Source: Flectonema sp. DT1601 (Eukaryota; Euglenozoa; Diplonemea; Diplonemida; Diplonemidae). From it: a stretch of 64,000 bases of DNA. Positions 43,760-55,021 of this stretch are shown one piece after another. The DNA is taken from NCBI GenBank assembly GCA_964019425.1, contig OZ025821.1:325001-389000 (forward strand), in the 5' to 3' direction. Below the pieces are notes generated by a model. That model had not been told where the DNA came from. It saw only the letters and a list, made by a program, of their open reading frames with translations, and searched no databases. Positions within the stretch are counted from its first letter, which is position 1. Each line of letters starts with the position of its first letter. The translations under genes were made by a program, and so were the position numbers.

Positions 43760-44398
43760 TATATAAAAATCTGTTTTTATATGAGGGTCTTTTTAAACCC
43801 CCCCCCCAAAATGGGCCAGGCTATCCTGTGGGCACCTAACACCCAATCCGAGCCCACCACTCCAGCAAAATACTATCCAAAAAACTCAAATCCGGTACTG
43901 GGGCATCCTTTTACTGCCCACCAGTTTGAAAATTTCACTTTTTTTAACTGTATTTGGTACTTTTGCCTTGTAACTCTATTAGGAACCCTGAAAACACCCA
44001 AATTGAGCTTGTCAGTAGTGCTGAAGGATTCCGGAGCTTAGGTACATATCAGATTTGTAGCAGGAGCAGGGCAAGTAGTGAAACGAAGAGGATAATAAGT
44101 TCCATGAAGGAACTGTTGGAAGTGATATCAGGTGGTGATTGTAAGTCACCCCTCCTTGAAGCAATGGGTCAGTGTTCGGCCAATGTTACTCACAACGAGT
44201 ATACCTTCAGGATTATCAGGTTTCTTTGATAATCTTAGCTTGCTTGATAAGAGGTCACTGCTACAGGTGCCCTGTTCTCGTGGTTAGGGAAACAGAATTA
44301 GCAAGTGCAGGGATAACAGTTGGAAAGGATTTGTGGAAGAACTCTCTAAGGTAGATGTTGGTGGCCGTTCCGCAGTTGCAACACCTGACATAAAAAGT

Positions 44399-44428
44399 AA
44401 AAGGTAAAATTCAAGAATTTTACCTTTT
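44399..44428. repeat. Perfect 14-bp palindrome next to the rRNA fragment
   Basis: AAAAGGTAAAATTC, a 2-base centre, then GAATTTTACCTTTT. It ends about 16 bases before the rRNA homology begins. Confidence 0.9.
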
Positions 44429-44443
44429 CCTGACGGCTTCCAG

Positions 44444-44965
44444 TAGGAAGAGCCAACAACAAAGGATCAAAAAGCAACGTCGCTGTGGCTGAACGTTTGG
44501 CTGTTACAAGCCAGTTATTCCTGTGGTAATTTTTCTGTCAAACCCGGCTTCATCCCTTGAACATGAAGCGAGACCAAAGGATTGTTAGGCCATGCTTTCA
44601 CACCGTGGATCGGTACTGAAGATCGCGTATCGAGCAAGCTGTTTACCCTTATGCTCTACGTGAGATTTCTGTTCTCACTGAGCTTGCCTTAGGACACCTG
44701 CGTTAATGTGTAACAGATGTGCCGCCCCAGCCAAACTCCCCACCTGACTGGTGCCTCCAAACGAGGGGTTACGAGCCGAAGCCCGTTTGTCGCTCATCAG
44801 TTCCATTCTGCAGAAGAATCTAATCAGTTCGGTTAACTTCTTCCCCAGTCGGCATGGCAAGTCTGAGGGCGACCAACTTTAGGAATGTCACTTCTGCATT
44901 GGCGCTCACATCTTAGTCTTGAACAGCTCAAAGTAACGCAAAGGGAGCTTTCCCAAAATTAGTAG
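44444..44965 (-). pseudogene. 28S rRNA fragment, antisense, inside element B
   Basis: On the minus strand the sequence reads GGTGGGGAGTTTGGCTGGGG, ACGCAGGTGTCCTAAGG, GAACAGAAATCTC, GAAAGCATGGCCTA, ACAGGAATAACTGGCTTGTA and CTTTTTGATCCTTTG. These are domain V and adjacent parts of large-subunit rRNA near the peptidyl-transferase centre. Homology is clear over 44444-44750 and weak to about 44965. The universal CAGGGATAAC reads CAGGAATAAC, and there is an insertion after CGTTCA. So it looks like a pseudogene, not a functional rRNA. The rest of the rRNA is absent. Confidence 0.85.
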
Positions 44966-45360
44966 CAAACTACCCATGAGTAAGTCACACAACAATAATT
45001 ATAACAGTGATGGTCATAAGATTGTGTTAGTGGTGAAGATGATATGGGAAAAAACTGAAATTCACATAAAAAAAGTTTTGAATTCTTCCCATCCCCGTTA
45101 CATAATTCCCGGTGCTTTCAAAGAACGGAAATTTACAAAAATAGCTTTTACTACAGAAATGCACAGCTTATAAGGCAAAAGTACCAAATACAGTTAAAAA
45201 AAGTGAAATTTCTTAAACTGGTGGGCAGTAAAAGGATGCCCCGGTACCGGATTTGAGTTTTTTGGATAGTATTTTCGTGGGGTGGTGGGCTCGGATTGGG
45301 TGTTAGGTGCCCACAGGATAGCCTGGCCCATTTTGGGGGGGGGGTTTAAAAACCGCCTCA

Positions 45361-45467
45361 TATATATATATAACTCCGCTAATATTAATTAAACTTGTGT
45401 TTTTTTATATTCTTTTCACGATAGTTTTATTTATGTTTTTTTTTTTTTTTTTTGTTATTTTATCCGT

Positions 45468-45514
<47 letters not shown>

Positions 45515-47460
45515 ATCATCATACTATCGGTTTTATTTATTTATTTGCTTAGTTCCCCGGACAAGGTGGGAAGCATAGTTTAATTCTTAAATCTGTTGAT
45601 TTAGTATCCCCTGTGCCGAAGCCAACAAAGTAATCCAAAGTTCTTCCTTCTACCACAGTATTGGGACCCTCGAAGGTCTGAAGGACTTGCTGACTAATAA
45701 TAATAACTTTTCTATACAATTAATGATACTAACTTATTTTTTTTTTAATGTGGAAGAAAACACATGTTGGTATAGTTTTTTTTTTTTTTTTACTTTTCTT
45801 TCTAAAGAGTTGTCTGCTGGGAACCTATCAGAGAAAACTGGTGGTCTTTGTGTCTTAGTGTAAGTCAGGTATAAGTTGCCTCTTGTCGTGTGTTTTGTGA
45901 GTAGCTCATGGTTGTGCGATTCCCATTGAATATCGCTGCGGTCTTCATCAATCCCAGAGCCATGACACCCACCGGTAGGTGCTATTGTTGTCACCCCACT
46001 ACTTGCAGTAGGTGGGGTTCATTATGAGTATTGCCTGCCCTGGTTTACTCATCACGTGTGACGGTGCTTCTTCAAGCCTGTGTTTGGTGCTTTACCTATG
46101 TCCTTTACTTTTTTCTTCTTCGCACGCTGTCGGTTTCAGCTTTCGATGCAGTCAATCCTGTTCCTGATTGTTTTGGAAGAGCTAAGCTAAGTGACAAGGC
46201 TTCACTTTTGTCATCATACAGGCTTCTTTTTGCTGAGGACACGCTGCTTTTTTTGTGGTCTCACAGTGACACTCTTAAAAGAAAGTATTTATTTATTTTA
46301 CCTACTATCCTACTTGTCTTGATCTACTCTATGCCCTGTACCGAAACTAATAAAAATAATCCCCACGCGGGATTAGGTTTGTCCTTCTACTAACTAACTA
46401 ACTTCTACCACAGGCTTATTCTCACTTTTCTGTTCTAAAATTAATGATACTAACTTCTACCACAGGATTAGGGTCAGCTATCAGGTTCTATTTGAGCGTC
46501 TACCTAACCGATCATCGGTAGTCTCATATTCTAACTAAGCCTTGTGCGACATTTACTACACCCAGGTAGAGGCGTCTTCGTAGGTCTGGCGATGCCACAA
46601 GACTCGGACACATCTATAGAATACAGTCTGAGCATGAGTGGAAACCTTTTTTCCTTTTTCCTTTTTTTTTTTTTTTTTTTAATTATTGATCCCCTAACAT
46701 ATCTCAACACTATTCATTACGTTCACTGATTATTATGTAGGGGTCTGTGTTAAATAGCAAAGGAAGTAACCATGTTGACGTGGTCCCTTTTTGCTGAGGA
46801 GGTCAAACGCGATGAGTAGGACCGGCCTGACACCGCAGTGTCCCCCTTACTTTCTTCGCTGAAGAGGATTGGGTAAGGGGAATAGTCCGAACCATTATTT
46901 GTTTGTTATTTAATTATTTACTGGTACTTTTACTTTCCCCGGGAGTTTACCCAATGCGCTTTAGTTTGCTGTTCTTTAGTTTGCTGTATCAGCGGTACAA
47001 TGTATTGGTTTCCTTATCTATATATATCTTTGTTATCCTGCTAGTTTTTGCGTTTAATTGATTTTTTTTTTTTTTTTTTTTTTCTTTTTAATTGACTGAT
47101 TACAAAATTAACTACTATTCTTCCGTTATTTATGAACAAATACTAACTTATTATACTCGATATATGTTTAACTTTATTTCTCGGTAAAGATAACTCCATC
47201 ATTTCTCCCCCCCCCGTTTTTGCCAGTTTCAAGTTGCTTTCCATTTAATATTAGTATCAAGTTACCCCCCTCTAGTACGTGGCCCCCCGAATCCCCATAT
47301 TCGACAGCACATATGGGATTTTCTATCGATACCAACTGTTGATTTCTTTTATTGCAACCAGGTTTGGCCGAACCCTATTCTCGTTTTTTGCCAGTTTCAA
47401 GTTGCTTTCCATTTAATATTAGTATCAAGTTACCCCCCCAAAAATAAAGCCAGTGCCATT
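45361..47460. other. Repeat island and spacer before the Cys-run gene
   Basis: Long T runs (45433-45453 and 45471-45509), and repeated TTCTTCCTTCTACCACAG and AATTAATGATACTAACT blocks also seen near 41800 and 42270. A nested hairpin at 46843-46880 pairs CCCCTTAC with GTAAGGGG and encloses TCTTC-GCT-GAAGA. Paired repeats of family R7 lie at 47224-47271 and 47390-47438. No gene I can support. Confidence 0.55.
47390..47438 (+). repeat. Dispersed repeat R7 (copies at 47224-47271, 47390-47438, 4742-4785)
   Basis: CAGTTTCAAGTTGCTTTCCA then TTTAATATTAGTATCAAGTTA and a C run. The two local copies are 166 bases apart; the third is 42 kb away and shorter. Confidence 0.75.
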
Positions 47461-47766
47461 ATGGAGGGTATTGGTGACGATTCGAAGAAAGAAACGGTTT
47501 GGTGGAAAAGAATATGTTGTTGTTGCTGCTGCGATGATGAGAATAAGAAGATAGGTAGGAATAAAGAGGCAGCAGCATTTCAAACAACATCGGCGTTTGA
47601 TAGATACAAAGTAGAAGGTGAAGAAACATTCGCGTCAAGTCCTCCACGTCAGGAGCAGGCTGATGAAGATGGGTTTGGTAACATAGGAGATCATTTTGTT
47701 GATCTTTGCGATAACGCGCCTACTCCTGGGTTCATGCCGGGTGTGGTCGTGACTGATGGAGATTAA
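47461..47766 (+). CDS. Small protein with a run of six cysteines
   Basis: 101 residues, one exon. The N-terminal part is WWKRICCCCCCDDENKK (about 14-30): a basic/aromatic patch, six Cys in a row, then acidic residues. Such Cys runs next to basic residues are typical S-acylation (palmitoylation) sites, so membrane attachment is plausible. The rest is acidic and probably disordered, ending PGVVVTDGD. I do not recognise a family. GCCAG at 47450-47454 after a C-rich tract may be the acceptor. The R7 repeat ends about 20 bases upstream. Confidence 0.6.
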   Translation: MEGIGDDSKKETVWWKRICCCCCCDDENKKIGRNKEAAAFQTTSAFDRYKVEGEETFASSPPRQEQADEDGFGNIGDHFVDLCDNAPTPGFMPGVVVTDGD

Positions 47767-48366
47767 AATAGCTGAGTTAATTCTTATTTTTTTTTATTAT
47801 TATTATTATTTTTTTTTTTGTTTTTATTATTTCGAGCTACACAAAAAATACAATCCTGAAGTACTACTCGCAGAGAGACATTTCCCCAAAAATTAATATT
47901 TTTCAATTTGTAAGGAATGTCTCCCGACACGAGTGTTTCTCTGTTGAAGTTCCGCAGTTTTCAGTCAATAGAATGGAGGAGTCATCTTTTTGCTTAATTT
48001 TTCGTTCGTTTACATTGACAACGAAAAGGTAATCATGTGTATTTAATTCGTTCAGTTATTATATTATCAATCTTAATTTTAATGAATGTCAGTTTTGTGA
48101 CTGAGCTATTCATTAAGTGTTTACTTGGCTCACGTTGCGGTTTTATTTTCTTGCGAATGAATAGAAGTGAGATGTGAATCTTGCACCCACTTCCCTGTTG
48201 GACTACCACGTGTTATCTATCGACCTTTCCAGATCACCCAGCATAGGTAACCAATTCAAGTCTCTTGTGTAAATCAGTAAATTCTGTTGTTGTTTTGTTA
48301 TGTTCTTACATTCGTTGAATCCAAGTAGTGAATTATGTTTACTTTTTACTTATTATTTATCACCAC
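47767..48366. other. Intergenic region, nothing recognised
   Basis: T-rich start, then AT-rich spacer. It ends in TTATTTATCACCACAG at 48353-48368, the probable acceptor for the next gene. Confidence 0.5.
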
Positions 48367-48383
48367 AGCATTAATTGTTTTAA

Positions 48384-49262
48384 ATGGTAACTACCGCAGC
48401 CACCGAAGGAAAGGTCGCCGTGCTGACCGAATTCTTCAGCAACCGCCTTCTGTTGAAGAGATATCGTAAGAACACGAGAGAAGAGAACCCGTCGATTGTC
48501 CTCGAATGTGAGACGGCTTTTGAGAAGATCGCCAATCAAGCTGTTGCTGAAGTCGAAGAGGGAGGACCACTCGATGCCATGAACTGGTTGGATGTTTGCA
48601 CCGAGTTTTCAGACCGTTGGATTGAAGTGTCGCACTGGATCTCACCGAAGAAGTTTCGCGAGTTCGTTTCAGAGAACATCGGAGGGGAATGGGTGCGCGT
48701 TGAGGAAATCCCAGCTCACAAGGAGCAGCCTCCAGTTGATTTGAAATGGTACAAAAACCCTGAGGGATGTACTCCTGTTCAACCATGTGTATGCCCATTG
48801 TGCAATGTCGTTTGTAACTCATACGCTCAGTACAAGGCTCACTCACAGGGAAGAACTCACAGAGCATTGGCGAGAGCCAGAAACAGAAGAGGAAGGGGTG
48901 ATAATATTCACCAGAGAAAACAACATCAACACCAACAGCAGCAATTAGTTAACTTTCAGAGTAAGCAAGTTGATTTAAATTTTATCCCAACTGCGACTCC
49001 AGTTCTACTTCAGAATGTTTGGGACTCTCAATCTTCTCCTCCGTACTCGTTGGGGTCATCTGATGTGTCGTCTGAGAATGAGAATCCGAGTCCTCCATCT
49101 TTAGCAACGCCAACAACCACATCTGAGAACCCAGTAGTTGATTCCCTTGATGATGAAAGTAGCTTTGAGTTCAACTTTGGATTTCTTCAACAGCTTCCTG
49201 AATCAGAGTACGATAATCATGTTGTTCAGAGTATCTCTTCAGTTCTCAGTGGAATGGTTTGA
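48384..49262 (+). CDS. U1-type C2H2 zinc-finger protein A
   Basis: 292 residues, one exon. Residues about 135-158 form a C-x2-C-x12-H-x5-H finger (CPLCNVVCNSY..KAHSQGRTH), the U1/matrin type that often binds RNA. The first 160 residues are shared almost without change with protein B (55022-56491); the two genes differ at 2 of 470 bases over 48400-48869. After ALAR the proteins are unrelated. A continues with a basic RNRRGRG patch, a His/Gln-rich stretch and a Ser/Pro-rich tail. It probably acts on RNA; no specific role can be given. Confidence 0.85.
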   Translation: MVTTAATEGKVAVLTEFFSNRLLLKRYRKNTREENPSIVLECETAFEKIANQAVAEVEEGGPLDAMNWLDVCTEFSDRWIEVSHWISPKKFREFVSENIGGEWVRVEEIPAHKEQPPVDLKWYKNPEGCTPVQPCVCPLCNVVCNSYAQYKAHSQGRTHRALARARNRRGRGDNIHQRKQHQHQQQQLVNFQSKQVDLNFIPTATPVLLQNVWDSQSSPPYSLGSSDVSSENENPSPPSLATPTTTSENPVVDSLDDESSFEFNFGFLQQLPESEYDNHVVQSISSVLSGMV

Positions 49263-50240
49263 TGTTAAAATCTATTCAAAGAGAAGTTTCATGACAGTCA
49301 TCTCGTCTCATTAGAATTGTGTCTGCAAAGATATTAAAATGACCAACAGAGGCCTTCCTAACTCATCCGATTACAGAAGTTAGTTAACTTTGTCTAGATT
49401 TAGTCACTTTGTTCTAATCAGTTTTAGTTGTGAAATCTTTAGAAGAGAAGTTACGTGTTGGTTACGTTGGTACAATGTAAGAAGTAGTTTTTTTTTTTCT
49501 TGTCTTTTTTTTTAAAAAAAATCTAAATACAAAAATATTCTTCCAATTTAAATATAACTCATTCATCGGATGTGAAAAGTCTTTTTTTTTAATTTTTTTT
49601 ATGTTATTATTTATGTTAACGCTGGTTGGCTGCCCTATGTCTCACGGATACCGGAGGCCAGGCCTTGTTGCGTTCTGTTTTTTTTTTTTTTCCCCCCCAT
49701 CCCGTCAAATCCCAAACGTAAACTCCCCTGCACCTGTAACGTCCCTATGCCGTACATTCAGTACTTGATTTGGTTAATTGAAAGAAGAACTGTCCATTCA
49801 TATTATTGTGTTGTCTTTTTAATTTTTTAAAAATATTATATACGCTAAGCAATCATCCAAGTTAACCATTCTTGGGTAACAGTGAGATTGCATAAAGACA
49901 AGTGCTGCTCTGAATAACAACACAGAAAAAGAGACATGTATACCTACACTAACATTACCTTTAGTCAACGTGTTTCATAAATTAGTTAACTTTTGATCCA
50001 ATCGGATATTTATATCATTATAAATATGTTCAAACAGTTAACCCTTCTTCATTGCCTATTCACTTGGTCTTTTTTTTTATTTTTCACCCGTTCCCCGATA
50101 TTTTTCCCCTAAACATCGCTGCGCGGTAATTCTACGTCGGTTTCCCAAGGCCGAGGAATTCGTGCATTTTATTTATTTTTTTTTTTTTGGCCTTTTTTTT
50201 TCTTCTTTTCTCTTTTTTTTTTTTTTTTTTTTGTTCTTTT
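49263..50240. other. Intergenic region with repeat R4
   Basis: Homopolymer rich. Holds R4 copy 2 at 49940-50079. No gene seen. Confidence 0.5.
49940..50079 (+). repeat. Dispersed repeat R4, copy 2
   Basis: Reads identical to 24723-24862 over about 138 bases. Confidence 0.9.
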
Positions 50241-51007
50241 CATAGATGGAAGTGCCCTACAATTTGGAGGGCGTGTAGGGCGCTTGTAGGGCGCTTTTAA
50301 TATAAATATTATTTGGAGGGCGCGTTTTTTTACCTTTTTTATTACTATAAGACAGCTAAATTGACGGGGACTTACACTGACGCACAAGTATTTTGACGCA
50401 GAAGCCAAAAAAAAATTTTGACATGCTTGGCAGTCTTTCGAGAAAGAGAAAAAAGGGTGTCACGGGGTTCGAACCCGAGACCTCCAGGTCATGGTTCGGA
50501 GGTCAACAATGGCAAAAAACAATGGGCCACTCCTTGAGAGCTTCCGGAGCCTGCTGCAATCCCTGAAGCTGAAACTCATTTCAGTGGACGATGCATCCGA
50601 GATCTACAAGGAACTGATAGCCCGCAGAATGCACCGAGTCGAATATAGAGGGATTCGAGGAGGGAGAGTGCGTTCTTGCTAACCTGTTAATAGGCCAGTC
50701 TTCAGGTACCGTGTGAGAAAAAAAAGAAGTTTACTGGTGGCAAGTATACTGATATCCCAGAGACGCATTTGATCGGGCGAACCGGAGAAAAGTCAAATAA
50801 GATGCGATTCGACCCTCGCTGAGGCAGGGGTGTGTCAAAATGGGCTCGGCATTATATTAAATTTAATTAAAAAAGCGCCCTACGCGCCCTCCAGCGCCCT
50901 ATTTTGGCCCTATTTTGGCCCTACAATGGCCCTATTTTGGCCCTACAAATTTTTGTGGCTGATTTTCACCAGGCGCCCTCCAAATTTGGAGGGCACTTCC
51001 ATCTATG
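50241..51007. mobile_element. MITE-like element with terminal inverted repeats (767 bases)
   Basis: Perfect 18-base inverted ends, CATAGATGGAAGTGCCCT, at 50241-50258 and 50990-51007; the repeat extends to about 33 bases with few mismatches. TCTTTT lies directly outside both ends (50235-50240 and 51008-51013), a possible 6-base target duplication, though of low complexity. Subterminal GGGCGC/GCGCCC motifs repeat on both sides, and TTGGCCCTATTT units repeat at about 50890-50946. The interior is GC richer than the host spacer. It contains a 63-codon frame (50491-50682) and no recognisable transposase. Superfamily not assigned. Confidence 0.85.
50491..50682 (+). CDS. Short ORF inside the MITE-like element
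   Basis: 63 codons, ATG to TAA. Begins MVRRSTMAKN, has a Leu-rich helical middle (SFRSLLQSLKLKLISVDDAS) and a basic end. No family recognised. It may be a remnant of the parent element's protein or chance. Confidence 0.25.
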   Translation: MVRRSTMAKNNGPLLESFRSLLQSLKLKLISVDDASEIYKELIARRMHRVEYRGIRGGRVRSC

Positions 51008-51013
51008 TCTTTT

Positions 51014-54000
51014 CTTTAAAAAAAATAGTAAAAACTTTTGCTAACTAACTAAAAACGAAAAACAAAAAAAAAAACGTTGGCTGTCTGGTCCTAAACCAAC
51101 ACCGAACTTGTAGTGTGTGATTCACACACAGGAATACTTATTATTATTATTATTATTTCATCATCCTTTACTGCTTCAACGGAATTAGTTTCCTGAAAAT
51201 CAATATCTGTTGGTTGAGTGTATCTTTTTATACAGCATCGAAATTAGCGCCTCACTCGCCTGGTGAAATGGTAACTCGTCACCCATCGTTTGTGGAAAAG
51301 CTAAAAGAAGAGTTGGCCGTTTGCCAACATTTTCGTTCGATTTAACGTTTTTTTTTCTTCTTCCAAACCCATTCTTGTTTTTTCGTCACAAATTAAATAA
51401 CACAATGCCAATGCTTCCTTCTAGTTATCGTTTTCCGCGAAAAAAAAATAAGGTAAAGTCTTTTCTTTTTTTTCCCCCCTTTTGTCTCCTTTATAACTCC
51501 TACTGTTAGGCGTGGGAAACAAGAATAAAAAAAGAGAACTGTGCGGCGGCAAATGCGTTAAGTTTATTTTTTGTTTGTTTTTCGCTTTCCTCGGTTCCAT
51601 GTTCGACAGCGTGTTTGGGATTTTATCCAGCTGTCGGTCTTTTTACATGGTAGCCAACCTTATATTATTTTTACCCTGTTTGAAGTTGTTTTATAGTTAC
51701 TTAAAGTCATCGAGTACTCCCCAGGCTTTTTTGAGTAGCAAAAAAATCTATCGTTTTTCGTTTTTTGTTTTATTTTTTTTTCTTTTTTCTTAAAAGTTAT
51801 TTCATGAACCTGCAGGAGAAGGTTCGCTGCTGGTTCTGTTTGGAAACCGGCGACTTCGATCTCAATTATTTTGTTGTTTGTTGTGCGCCGAGTTTTTGGA
51901 GGCTTAGATTTATCATGTGTTCTGTTTCTTATGTTAATTTCCCCTTCACACTCACTTTTCCTTAACAAGACGCATCGAAAGGCTGGAACTCCCGAAAGTA
52001 CGAAGTAGACGAGTTCGTATTTCTGTTTTTGTTTTTTTTGTTATCGGTCACAGCACCAGCCCTGTTCTGCTATCACTGTCACCTGGCTTTGAGCCGTTGT
52101 GATTAGCTGTTTTCTTGTGTTTTGGGAGCTTGATGAATGAAAGCAAAAATAAAGTAATAAAAAAATAAAATAAAAAAAAATGGGAGTAACTCAAGCCATC
52201 ATTACCTATCCTAAACAATGCTTCTCGTATACTACATCAATATAAATAACTGAATATAAAACATACATATGAGGTAGGTCAACTCTCCAGTGAGCGTCTC
52301 TCGACTGCAGTATACCTTGTGAGCATTTCCTGGTGTTCGGCTACCTCACCTCCAAAAACAAAAAAGTATCAGTTTTTTTTTTTTTTTTTTTTTTGTTACA
52401 AACATTTCTTTTTGGAATTTTTTTTTTCTTTTTTTTTTCCTTCTTCTGTCCCTTTTCAAAAAGACTTAACATTTTATATTTTTTCCTTCCCAAAGTTCCA
52501 TCACTACCATCGAAACGCTTTATTACTAAATTAATGAAGCAGCTGATCGGATTTCGTCTTCTGTAACTGTGAGCACTCTTATTTAGTTTTGTAGTTACTT
52601 TAGACCTAATAACCGGTTGACTATTTCATTTTCTAACTAGCTGAGTAAAAGCCAAGTGATGCTTCCTTTTTTTCTTCTTTTTTTCTTCATATGTTAATAC
52701 GCAGTCAGCATGCGGGTCTGAACGGTTCCTTCTTTCGGTAATTTGAGCTGAAGTAGATGTGGATACTGGTGTTGTCCCGCAACTAAATTTAAAAAAAAAA
52801 AAAAAAATAGAATAAAAATAATATCCTTTTGATAATAGTTTTGGTTTATTATTTGTTTCTTTCTATTAGTTTTTTTTTCCCCCCTCTTTTCTTTTTTTTT
52901 CACCGCATTCTCTTTTTCTTCCTGTTATTTTTTCCTTCTATGGACCACGAGTGCTTAAGCGCAATTGTCACAGTCAGAAAGACGTTTAACTGCAAGAATC
53001 GTGTGTGTTTTGAACTAAAGCAGAACACGACTAAGTAGATATCTCTGACTCGTGCAACTGCCTTTTGTTTGGTTAGTTTCTTCAGTGAGAGTCTCACGGG
53101 GTACGGTACCACTCCGGGTGATTTTAATTCTGAAGACTGACTTTTAAAAACTCTAATCCCTTTTTGCAGAACTGTTTTGTAACTTGCGGTGGTTGAAAAA
53201 AAGAATTGACCTAGCTTCACTTTTTTAATTTTTTTACTCGCACTTTTGGTTTGTTTGTGCGCAAACTGGGTTCGAACTTTCATTTTCGCAATTCGGTTTT
53301 CACCAGTCCGCTGTTTTCTTTGCAGCATCGATGCTTGAAACGAGAGATGTGGACTATGCGTGCAGGGGCTTCACTGCTACACCAAAGTAACTTTCAGATA
53401 CTCATATCACTAAGCGAACAGATCTCCTCTACTGTCTTCGGTCACCTTATTGTCGAAGAAATAACACTTTTTCGAACGAACACGCCAAACATAAATTATT
53501 CAGCGTCGTCATAGATCATTGGTGTTACTGAAAAGATCATCAACGATCATTGGACATGTTGGCAGTTCGGAGTTACAAAGTTCAGTAGTTGGATATAAAC
53601 GAATGAACACTTAGCGACGATATTAATTGTAGTGCACCTCAACAGCGTTCTATCGGATTGTGAAAATGAAAGTTTGACCCCCCCCCGCCATGAATTCTCA
53701 TAATCGATACGATACCGTCAGTGTGTTTAATGGTTTTAAATGTGTCTGAGTTTTCTTTTTTCATCCTTATGGCACAAGCCATTCGTAATGTCTATGTAGC
53801 CACGCTGGATTTATCTAAGACCTCCTCTCTTCTACTTTACGCTTTCGTAAAGTAGTTTTCCTCATCTTCAGAAAACGAAGAGTCTCACGGTACTGCAATA
53901 TTGATTAAACCTGAAATGAGACCTTTTTATGAGTGCCATGTTTTATTATTAATCATAGTGTCTGACCGACTACAATGGTTTGCTGCGTAGCTTATCTGGG

Positions 54001-54326
54001 CTTACAGTCCTTGTGAAAGAAAGTTTTATTTAAAAATAAAAAGAAGAAGAAGAAGAATAATAATAAATTTCTACTTTCTTAGATATGTCCTGTATGTCTT
54101 GCGTTGTTTTCGTGTGGTTGGGAGAAACAAAGTAATATTTTGCTGAGGGCCTACCAACTTGTAGATATTTAGTGATTAATATTTACCTCCCTTGTTTCCT
54201 CCTCTGTATGTAAGACTTAACCTGTATCCCACCATATCAGCTAATTGAAGTGTTGAAGAAGATGTGACTCAGATAGTTACGTGGTCCTCTTATTTGTAAT
54301 TCCATCTTCTCCCAACGAAGATGCGA

Positions 54327-54361
<35 letters not shown>

Positions 54362-54973
54362 TCCGTTCCACAATAAGACAGAATCGAATAAAAGTGAAAC
54401 ATCAATGGAAAAAGTGAAACTGAAAAAAAAATTAGGAGGGTTTTCTTTTTTCTTGTTCTCTCCTCTCCCATTATCTATTATGATTCCTACATACATATTA
54501 CTCCCCCCGTACCTGTCCTCTCGTTTTTGTGCGTGGAAATAATTATCGCAAGGTATATACCTGAAAAAAGAAAAGAAAGAAAAGAAAAGAAAAAAAAAAA
54601 AAACGTAATTTCTTTGCCGTAAAGAATTTAGAAGGAATAAAGCACATGAATAGACGTCAGCATCGATGCTCCGAATGTCAACACTTGGCTACAAGTGCGT
54701 TGTTGCAACGTAACCCAGGTGTATAAAAATAAAATATAAACTACGAGGTAAAAAGGAACGGCATCTTTTTTTTTTTTCCCCCCTTCGTCCTAGTCGACCG
54801 CAACAAGTTCACGTTGTTCACACTCAGCTCCAAACTTTTTATATTTCTTGCGATGATATTAAGAACAGTTTCTTCCAAACAGCAGCAGCACAGATTGAAC
54901 GGATTATAATAAAACAATAATAAGAACCAATGACTGTTGTCGTACTAATTAAGTTATTTATATTCCCATCAAC
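51014..54973. other. Intergenic region, homopolymer rich, with isolated hairpins
   Basis: No gene I can support over 4 kb. Short hairpins with 3-base loops: 51113-51129 (GTGTGTG/CACACAC), 53085-53097 (GTGAG/CTCAC) and 54698-54710 (CGTTG/CAACG). A 7-bp stem CGACAGC/GCTGTCG is at 51604-51636, and its left half resembles 47302-47325. Confidence 0.5.
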
Positions 54974-54975
54974 AG
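54974..54975 (+). promoter_or_regulatory. Candidate SL trans-splice acceptor
   Basis: TTTATATTCCCATCAACAG, 46 bases before ATG 55022. Confidence 0.6.
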
Positions 54976-55021
54976 GTCTTACGAGTTGTTCGTTATCTTT
55001 TATTTACTTATCCACAACCAA

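Larger units (their letters stand above)
43782..45360. mobile_element. Inverted-repeat element B (1.58 kb) carrying an rRNA fragment
   Basis: Terminal inverted repeats of about 190 bases (43782-43972 and 45169-45360), beginning TGAGG and containing a C/G run, AAAATGGGCCAGGCTATCC and GTACTTTTGCC. They differ by only a few changes. TA (or TATA) flanks both ends. The interior holds an open stretch (43954-44229), a perfect palindrome (44399-44428) and an antisense 28S rRNA fragment. No transposase is seen. It starts 22 bases after element A ends. Confidence 0.75.

Noticed and set aside
46031-46393. 120-codon hydrophobic frame in the repeat island
   Set aside because: No ATG start, T-rich DNA gives hydrophobic residues by composition alone.
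50460-50535. tRNA gene suggested by GGGTTCGAACCC
   Set aside because: The motif is palindromic and no matching acceptor, D or anticodon arms occur on either strand; it sits inside a transposon-like element.
51804-51968. 53-codon frame with CWFC reminding of CwfJ-type proteins
   Set aside because: Only a four-residue match, rest is not similar, and the frame is short.
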